From: an uncultured Rhizobiaceae group bacterium
GTDB lineage: Bacteria > Pseudomonadota > Alphaproteobacteria > Rhizobiales > Rhizobiaceae
Length of the DNA stretch: 32,770 nucleotides
Assembly: GCA_938009335.1 (NCBI GenBank)
Contig: CALLHT010000014.1
Location: 1 to 32,770 of the forward strand
Direction of reading: 5' to 3'
The position numbers were made by a program, and so were the translations under genes. The stretch's first letter is position 1. Every line of letters starts with the position of its first letter. Positions 26,878 to 32,770 of this stretch are shown piece after piece. The notes under the pieces were generated by a model that ran no database searches, was not told the origin of the DNA, and saw only the letters and a program-made list of their open reading frames with translations.

Positions 26878-28358
26878 AGCTTGATCCATGCCGTCTTTTT
26901 GTTTGTGAATTTTTCAAACGCATAGAGTGACTTGTCGTGACCATTGCCGGATTGTTTGTGTCCACCAAGCGGCACAGTACCATCGGCACCGCCGTATGTG
27001 TTCACATGGACGACTCCTGTTTTAATTGCCGCAATCATCCGATGCGTGCGGCTGAGATCATCAGTCCATACGCCAGACGCCAGCCCAAGGTTCGAATTAT
27101 TCGCCAGCGCAATGGCTTCTGTTTCGTCTTTGAAGGGCGTAACGGTTAAAACCGGGCCAAATATCTCTTCCTGGAACAAAGAATTGTTGGGGGATACATT
27201 GTCGATCACGGTGGGTTCCACATAATAGCCACCGCTATCTTCAAGGGTTCGATTGCCACCTGTAACAATCTCGGCACCGTCTTTTCGTGCTTGATCCAGG
27301 TATCCGAGAACTTTTCCCAAATGGTCGCTTGAATTGAGCGCACCCATTTGCGTGTCTAGCTTTAGCGGGTCGCCCACTTTCATCGCTTTTGTCAGTTCTG
27401 CAACATGGCTTACGAACTCATCATGGATGTCTTCCTGAACTAGAAGCCTAGAGCCTGCAACGCAGACTTGGCCAGCATTTCGGAAAATACCTCCAACAAC
27501 GGCTTTTGCGGCTTCTTCCAGTTTCTGACTGTCGGAAAACACAATGTGCGGGCCTTTTCCGCCCAATTCAAGATACACCCGTTTCAGATTAGATTGGGCA
27601 GAATATTCCAGCAGTTTGCGCCCGACTATGCCTGAGCCAGTGAAGGCGAGCACGTCAACATCCCTGGATCGGGCCAACGCTTGTCCTGCAACGGTTCCTT
27701 TACCGGTGACAATATTAAGGATACCTTCTGGCAATCCAGCCTCATGCGCCAATTGTGCCATCTTTAACAAGGAAAGAGAGGCTGTTTCAGCGGGCTTTAC
27801 AACAACACTATTTCCAGTAGCGAGCGCTGGCCCGAGTTTCCATGCGGCGATCATCAATGGGAAATTCCATGGAATGATAGCGCCCACGACACCCACAGGT
27901 TCTGAATGGATTAGGCCAAGCACATCATGCGGGGTGGAGGCGATGTCCCCGTAAACTTTATCGAGTGCTTCGGCATAATATCGGATGGTAGACGCTGCAG
28001 ACATAGGCTCGGCCTTGAAGGCCATCGAGATTTCTGTGCCATTGTCACGGACACCGAGTACAGCCAATTCCAATGCGTTGGCTTCAATCAAATCCGCCCA
28101 CTTATGCAGCACTTTTTTTCGCGCAGCTGGAGGGTGTTTTGCCCATTTGCCCGCTTCAAACGTACTGCGTGCAGCTGTGACAGCCAATTCTACATCTTCA
28201 ACAGATGCATCCGGTATAGTCGACAATTCGCAACCATCGATCGGCGAAATCACTTTGAGAGTAGAACCACTTTCAGCCGGCATTGCTTTGCCGCCTATCA
28301 ACATATTCTGCGCTGCGACTTTCTCATATCGCAAAGCATCTATGCTTCCTTGGTCCAT
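26874..28358 (-). CDS. Aldehyde dehydrogenase, PuuC-like (gamma-glutamyl-aminobutyraldehyde dehydrogenase-type)
   Basis: 'IIPWNFPLMIAAWKLGPALATGN', 'LELGGKGPHIVF', catalytic Cys 'NAGQVCVAGSR'; C-terminus 'PLGGHKQSGNGHDKSLYAFEKFTNKKTAWIKL' resembles PuuC. Confidence 0.92.
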   Translation of the reverse strand: MDQGSIDALRYEKVAAQNMLIGGKAMPAESGSTLKVISPIDGCELSTIPDASVEDVELAVTAARSTFEAGKWAKHPPAARKKVLHKWADLIEANALELAVLGVRDNGTEISMAFKAEPMSAASTIRYYAEALDKVYGDIASTPHDVLGLIHSEPVGVVGAIIPWNFPLMIAAWKLGPALATGNSVVVKPAETASLSLLKMAQLAHEAGLPEGILNIVTGKGTVAGQALARSRDVDVLAFTGSGIVGRKLLEYSAQSNLKRVYLELGGKGPHIVFSDSQKLEEAAKAVVGGIFRNAGQVCVAGSRLLVQEDIHDEFVSHVAELTKAMKVGDPLKLDTQMGALNSSDHLGKVLGYLDQARKDGAEIVTGGNRTLEDSGGYYVEPTVIDNVSPNNSLFQEEIFGPVLTVTPFKDETEAIALANNSNLGLASGVWTDDLSRTHRMIAAIKTGVVHVNTYGGADGTVPLGGHKQSGNGHDKSLYAFEKFTNKKTAWIKL

Positions 28359-28376
28359 AAATACCTCCCCGAAACA

Positions 28377-28395
28377 TGGTTCATTATTTGAACCA
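28377..28395. promoter_or_regulatory. Inverted repeat TGGTTCA-ttatt-TGAACCA in the divergent intergenic region
   Basis: Perfect 7-bp arms, 5-nt spacer, about 20 nt upstream of the ALDH ATG; candidate IclR-type operator. Confidence 0.6.
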
Positions 28396-28412
28396 ATAGT
28401 TTCATTTTTATA

Positions 28413-28438
28413 TTGACGGTATCAAACTATACTGTCAA
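28413..28438. promoter_or_regulatory. Inverted repeat TTGACGGTAT-caaact-ATACTGTCAA; contains a consensus minus-strand -35 (TTGACA)
   Basis: 10-bp arms with one mismatch; TTGACA on the minus strand at 28433-28438 points toward the ALDH-tct-P450 operon. Confidence 0.6.
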
Positions 28439-28471
28439 CCTTGGAGTAGGAATGGAGGTTTTCTACTCGCA

Positions 28472-29275
28472 ATGGCAACGGTGCATAACGCTTTGGGACT
28501 GCTGAATCTGTTTTCTATGAAACAGCCTGAGATTGGTCTGACACAGTTCAAAAACCTCAGTGGTTTCGATAAGGGAACGACGAACCGTTACCTCAAGGCT
28601 TTGAAATCGCTCGGGTTTCTTGAGCAAAACCTGGAGACAAAAGCGTACAGACTGGGGCCTGCGGTTGTGCGTCTTGCTTTGATCCGAGAACAGACATTCC
28701 CGATTTCCAAGATTGTGGAAATTCACACTGCTGATTTGGCGGAGAAGACCGGCGAACTTGCGCATGCATCTTTGTACACCGAAGAGGGGATGTCGTCACT
28801 TTGCCACTATGACGGCAGCATATCCGGCGCCCGTGTAGGGTTTGATCCGGCTGAAATTTTACCGCTTCATGCCACATCTTCTGGAATTGCAATGCTGGCT
28901 TTCGGATTGCCCTCATTGTTGGAAAATTTATCAAGATCCAAACTCCGGAAATTTACCGATAAAACGCATACGGATGAAGAAACAATCCTGAAATTTGTGC
29001 GGGAAGCTTCTTCCCTTGGGTATTCGCATATGAGCCAATCCTATGAAGCGGAAGTGGCATCAGTCGCTTTGCCGTTTTTCGATGCTTCGGGATATGCAAT
29101 CGGCACCCTTGCGGTCGCGACACCGCGCTTCAGAATGACGGATGAGTCAAAGTTGAAAATCATCTCAAAGGCAATCGATACAAGCCGGATAATTTCGACG
29201 GAATTGGGTGCGCAAGTGCCCGTGCAGATAGATCAAAAATGGGCCTCAGTTCAAAAGGACGCGGACAAGTTATGA
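28472..29275 (+). CDS. IclR-family transcriptional regulator
   Basis: N-terminal wHTH 'HNALGLLNLFSMKQPEIGLTQFKNLSGFDKGTTNRYLKALKSLGFLEQN' and IclR effector domain 'LHATSSGIAMLAF'. Confidence 0.95.
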   Translation: MATVHNALGLLNLFSMKQPEIGLTQFKNLSGFDKGTTNRYLKALKSLGFLEQNLETKAYRLGPAVVRLALIREQTFPISKIVEIHTADLAEKTGELAHASLYTEEGMSSLCHYDGSISGARVGFDPAEILPLHATSSGIAMLAFGLPSLLENLSRSKLRKFTDKTHTDEETILKFVREASSLGYSHMSQSYEAEVASVALPFFDASGYAIGTLAVATPRFRMTDESKLKIISKAIDTSRIISTELGAQVPVQIDQKWASVQKDADKL

Positions 29276-30630
29276 AAGATTCAAATTTCCTGAAAGAGAA
29301 CAATGCCCGTCATCTGTGGCATCCTATGGCTCATCCTGCAGAGATGCAGGCAAAACCTCCCGCGATCATCACGGGTGGCGAAGGGTGCTCAATTGTAGAT
29401 GTTGATGGCAATGAACTGATCGACGGTGTTGGCGGGCTATGGAATGTCAATCTTGGCTATTCTTGTAATCCGGTAAAACAGGCGATAGCCGATCAATTGA
29501 ACCAACTGCCGTATTATTCAACGTTTCGGGGCACCACCAACGACAAGGTCATTGAACTGAGTTACATGCTTCAGGAGTTTTTCGCGCCTGAAGAAATGAA
29601 ACGGTGTTTCTTCACGTCAGGTGGGTCGGATAGTGTCGAGATTGCGCTGCGCTTGGCGAGGCAGTTTCATAAACTGAATGGCGAACCGGGAAGGGTCAAA
29701 TTCCTGAGCCTTAAAAAAGGCTATCATGGCACTCATACAGGCGGCGCTTCCGTCAATGGGAACGCCAATTTTCGTACACAGTATGAACCATTGATGCCCG
29801 GATGCTATCACATTCCTGCACCCTATACGTATCGTAATCCATTCAATGAAAAAGACCCGGAAAGGCTCTCGTCTTTATGTCTTGCTGCACTTGAGAATGA
29901 AATTGCATTTCAAGATCCGGGAACCATCGCAGCATTTATAATGGAACCCATTCTAGGTGCAGGCGGTGTCATTCCTCCGCACAAATCCTTCATGCCAGGC
30001 GTGCGAAAAATTTGCGACAAACACGGCATTCTTCTGATTGCGGATGAGGTCATCACCGCCTACGGCAGAACTGGAGCTTGGTCCGGATCAAGACTTTGGG
30101 GTGTGAAGCCGGATATGATGTGTACCGCCAAGGCGATTACCAATGGATACTTCCCGTTTGGAGCGGTGATGATCAATGGTCAACTTGCTGATGCATTTGA
30201 ACATGACACGACCGGCAAGGCTGCAATTGGTTCAGGATACACCTATTCTGGACACCCGGTGGGTGCAGCTGCGGCGATTGCCTGTTTGCAGGAGACGGAG
30301 AAGTTACAAGTCCACAATAACGCAGCAGAACGCGGCATCGAGCTTTATCAGGGATTGCTGGATTTACAGAGCAAGTATCAGTTGATTGGCGATGTACGCG
30401 GCGGCCATGGCTTGATGTGTGCAATGGAGCTGGTTTCAAATCGGGAGACCAAAGAACTTGCTGGCAAGGAAACAATAGCGAACTTCCATCAAGCAACCTA
30501 CGAGCGGGGAACAATGATCAGGATTTCCGGTCCGAACGTTATTCTCTCTCCACCGCTTGTTATTTCCAAAGAGGAAGTTTCATCCATGCTTAATGCCATG
30601 GATGATGCGCTTGCCACAGTTCAACAATGA
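29272..30630 (+). CDS. Class III (omega) aminotransferase, PLP-dependent
   Basis: 'HLWHPMAHPAEMQ', 'FFTSGGSDSVEIALRLARQFH', 'LLIADEVITAYGRTG', PLP-Lys 'CTAKAITNGYFPFGAV'; ATGA overlap with iclR. Confidence 0.95.
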   Translation: MKDSNFLKENNARHLWHPMAHPAEMQAKPPAIITGGEGCSIVDVDGNELIDGVGGLWNVNLGYSCNPVKQAIADQLNQLPYYSTFRGTTNDKVIELSYMLQEFFAPEEMKRCFFTSGGSDSVEIALRLARQFHKLNGEPGRVKFLSLKKGYHGTHTGGASVNGNANFRTQYEPLMPGCYHIPAPYTYRNPFNEKDPERLSSLCLAALENEIAFQDPGTIAAFIMEPILGAGGVIPPHKSFMPGVRKICDKHGILLIADEVITAYGRTGAWSGSRLWGVKPDMMCTAKAITNGYFPFGAVMINGQLADAFEHDTTGKAAIGSGYTYSGHPVGAAAAIACLQETEKLQVHNNAAERGIELYQGLLDLQSKYQLIGDVRGGHGLMCAMELVSNRETKELAGKETIANFHQATYERGTMIRISGPNVILSPPLVISKEEVSSMLNAMDDALATVQQ

Positions 30631-31499
30631 GGACACCCATGGAAGATCAGATCATATTGCTTGGTACCAAAGGTGGTCCCGCGGTGCGGCAGGATGGAGC
30701 CATGCCAACAGCGTCATTGCTACAAATGGATGGTCAGAACATTGTTATTGATTGCGGCATTGGGCTTACGCGCAGCATTGTCGATGCCGGTGTCAAATTG
30801 CTGGATATCGATGTAATTTTCATCACCCATCTTCATTCTGACCATTTGCTCGAACTAGGCCCGCTGATATACACCATTTGGACAACGGGTCTGACGCGAA
30901 AAATCCCGATCTATGGTCCCATCGGCATTCAGGAATACTGGGATGGATTCATGCAATCCATGGATTATGATCACAGCATCCGTATTGCCGATGATGGTCG
31001 TGATCCTTTGCATGATATGGTCGAAGTGCATGTATTTGGCGAAGGTGCTATTGCTGAAATCGAAGGAATTAGAGTTTCTTCTTTGCGGGTCGATCATCCG
31101 CCAATCACAGAATGTTATGCGCTGCGATTTGATGGTGCAAAAGCTTCCGCCGTGTTTTCCGCAGATACCTGCTATTTTCCACCACTTGCCGAATTTTCAA
31201 AAGGCGCAGATGTGCTGGTTCACGAAGCAATGCTTGAAGCCGGAATTCAAAGCATTCTGGACCGGACACCGGGCGCATCCTCACTTGAGCAACATCTAAG
31301 GGCAAGCCATACGATGGCGCCGGACGCGGGAAAAATCGCCCGCGATGCCGAGGTTGGTTTGCTTGCGCTTCATCACCTTATCCCGGCTGATGATCCCGCC
31401 TTTAATGATAGCCATTGGCATGAAGCGGTTCAGCAGTTTTGGTCCGGTGAATTGCTCGTTGGCAAGGATGGTATGAAGATCCCTTTAAGCAGAAGCTGA
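30627..31499 (+). CDS. Metallo-beta-lactamase-fold hydrolase (RNase Z-like subgroup)
   Basis: 'VIFITHLHSDHLLELGPL' (HxHxDH), 'VFSADTCYFPPLAEFSKGADVLVHEAML'. ATG at 30627 overlaps the upstream stop; 30642 is an alternative start. Confidence 0.9.
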   Translation: MRTPMEDQIILLGTKGGPAVRQDGAMPTASLLQMDGQNIVIDCGIGLTRSIVDAGVKLLDIDVIFITHLHSDHLLELGPLIYTIWTTGLTRKIPIYGPIGIQEYWDGFMQSMDYDHSIRIADDGRDPLHDMVEVHVFGEGAIAEIEGIRVSSLRVDHPPITECYALRFDGAKASAVFSADTCYFPPLAEFSKGADVLVHEAMLEAGIQSILDRTPGASSLEQHLRASHTMAPDAGKIARDAEVGLLALHHLIPADDPAFNDSHWHEAVQQFWSGELLVGKDGMKIPLSRS

Positions 31500-31505
31500 G
31501 TTTAT

Positions 31506-32741
31506 ATGAGCGACAAAACAATTCTCATTGTCGGTACGTACGACACAAAAGACGATGAACTGAGTTATCTTAGTCAGGTTATTTGTAATCAAGGCGGTAA
31601 AGTCCTGTCTATGGATGTGAGTGTGTTGGGTGATCCAGTCAATCCTACAGACTACTCCAAGCATGATGTTGCCCGTGAAGCGTCAAGCAGCATTGATGAA
31701 GCAATTGCCAGCGAAGATGAAAACCACGCCATGCAGATCATGGCGCGGGGAGCCAGTTTGCTTGCCGCACGTTTGCATCAAGAGCAAAAGTTTGACGGGG
31801 TAATCCTGCTTGGTGGCACCATGGGTACCGATCTGGCGTTGGATGTCTGCTCGGCTCTGCCGATTGGGGTTCCAAAATACATTGTCTCGACGGTTTCCTT
31901 TTCTCCACTTATTCCACCGGAACGTATTGCTGCAGATACCCAGATGATCTTATGGGCCGGTGGCCTGTATGGTTTGAACTCCGTTTGCAAGGCCTCACTT
32001 AGCCAAGCAGCAGGTGCGGTATTAGGGGCGGCACGATCCGTTGAGCCACTGGATAGATCCAAGCCTTTGATCGGCATGACCTCGTTCGGAAAAACCGTCC
32101 TTACGTATATGGTGTCTCTCAAGCCTGCATTGGAGGCTCGTGGATTTGAAGTTGCGGTGTTTCACGCAACAGGCATGGGTGGGCGTGCCTTTGAAAGCCT
32201 TGCAAAACAAGGTGCATTTGCTTGCGCCTTTGATTTTGCGACGCAGGAACTTGGCAATCATATTAATGGATCGGCAATTTCTGCAGGCGCAGACCGACTC
32301 ACCAATGCAGGGGCTGCCGGTATTCCACAACTCGTTGCGCCAGGGTGCTATGACTTGGTCGATCTGGTGGGTTGGCAATCCATGCCTGAAAAATGGAAAG
32401 ACCATCCACAACACGCCCATAACCGCTTGCTCACTTCTGTTGTATTAAACGCGGACGAACGGCGTGCGGTCGCAAAAGCGCATTGCGAGCAATTATCTAA
32501 GGCAATTGGGCCCGTGAAGTTTCTTTTACCACTGGGCGGATGCCATGAATGGGACAGACCCGGAGCAGATTTGCATGACGGAGATGGTCTTGCTGCGTTT
32601 ATCCATGCAATGCGCGACCATTGTCCTGCGAATGTGGAATTGGTTGAAATCAATGCGCATATTAACGATCCGGAATTTGCTGACGTTGCACTGAAGTGTT
32701 TTGATCAATGGATCGCTGATGGTGTGATTTCAGAGCTATAG
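31506..32741 (+). CDS. Tm-1-like ATP-binding domain protein (UPF0261 family)
   Basis: 'ILIVGTYDTKDDELSYLSQVI', 'DGVILLGGTMGTDLALDVCSALPIGVPKYIVSTVSFSP', 'GMTSFGKTVLTYM', 'LPLGGCHEWDRPG'. Confidence 0.92.
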   Translation: MSDKTILIVGTYDTKDDELSYLSQVICNQGGKVLSMDVSVLGDPVNPTDYSKHDVAREASSSIDEAIASEDENHAMQIMARGASLLAARLHQEQKFDGVILLGGTMGTDLALDVCSALPIGVPKYIVSTVSFSPLIPPERIAADTQMILWAGGLYGLNSVCKASLSQAAGAVLGAARSVEPLDRSKPLIGMTSFGKTVLTYMVSLKPALEARGFEVAVFHATGMGGRAFESLAKQGAFACAFDFATQELGNHINGSAISAGADRLTNAGAAGIPQLVAPGCYDLVDLVGWQSMPEKWKDHPQHAHNRLLTSVVLNADERRAVAKAHCEQLSKAIGPVKFLLPLGGCHEWDRPGADLHDGDGLAAFIHAMRDHCPANVELVEINAHINDPEFADVALKCFDQWIADGVISEL

Positions 32742-32770
32742 AAACCGTGATGTGGCAGGTGAGTATTGCC

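Noticed and set aside
1-32770. CRISPR array, prophage, IS element or classic anti-phage system
   Set aside because: No spaced direct repeats, transposase, integrase or phage structural genes seen; the only defence-like element is the Phd/Doc pair.
1-32770. tRNA or rRNA genes
   Set aside because: No cloverleaf-like or rRNA-conserved stretches noticed by eye; a tRNAscan/Infernal run would be decisive.

Overview
This is about 32.8 kb of an alphaproteobacterial chromosome (probably Hyphomicrobiales-like, judged from gene content). It starts with ordinary genes: a dipeptidase tail followed by two uncharacterised ORFs, a lipoprotein, thrC, an M16 peptidase, a GNAT, a CoxE-like VWA protein and a TauD-like dioxygenase. 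These are followed by a Phd/Doc pair, metA with a SAM-II riboswitch, and a PHB-depolymerase-like esterase. The rest is a catabolic region. Block 1 is a homoprotocatechuate meta-cleavage operon, hpaR / hpaF-E-D-(PLP decarboxylase)-G-H, next to a MobA-like FAD aromatic hydroxylase. Block 2 is a seven-gene minus-strand operon: PuuC-like ALDH, TctB, TctA, TctC, class I glutamine amidotransferase, cytochrome P450, glutamine-synthetase-like ligase. It is divergent from an IclR regulator / class III aminotransferase / MBL hydrolase / Tm-1-like operon. The most interesting points are: (1) the ligase-P450-amidotransferase-ALDH set, which looks like a gamma-glutamylation-gated amine catabolic route with a P450 in the oxidation step; (2) the aromatic amino acid decarboxylase inside the hpa operon carries Phe at the position of the catalytic-loop Tyr, the signature of aromatic acetaldehyde synthases; (3) a full-length SAM-II riboswitch match upstream of metA; (4) a Doc toxin whose catalytic His is Arg; (5) a decayed hpaH-like hydratase remnant. 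All calls come from reading sequence by eye; no database search was run.
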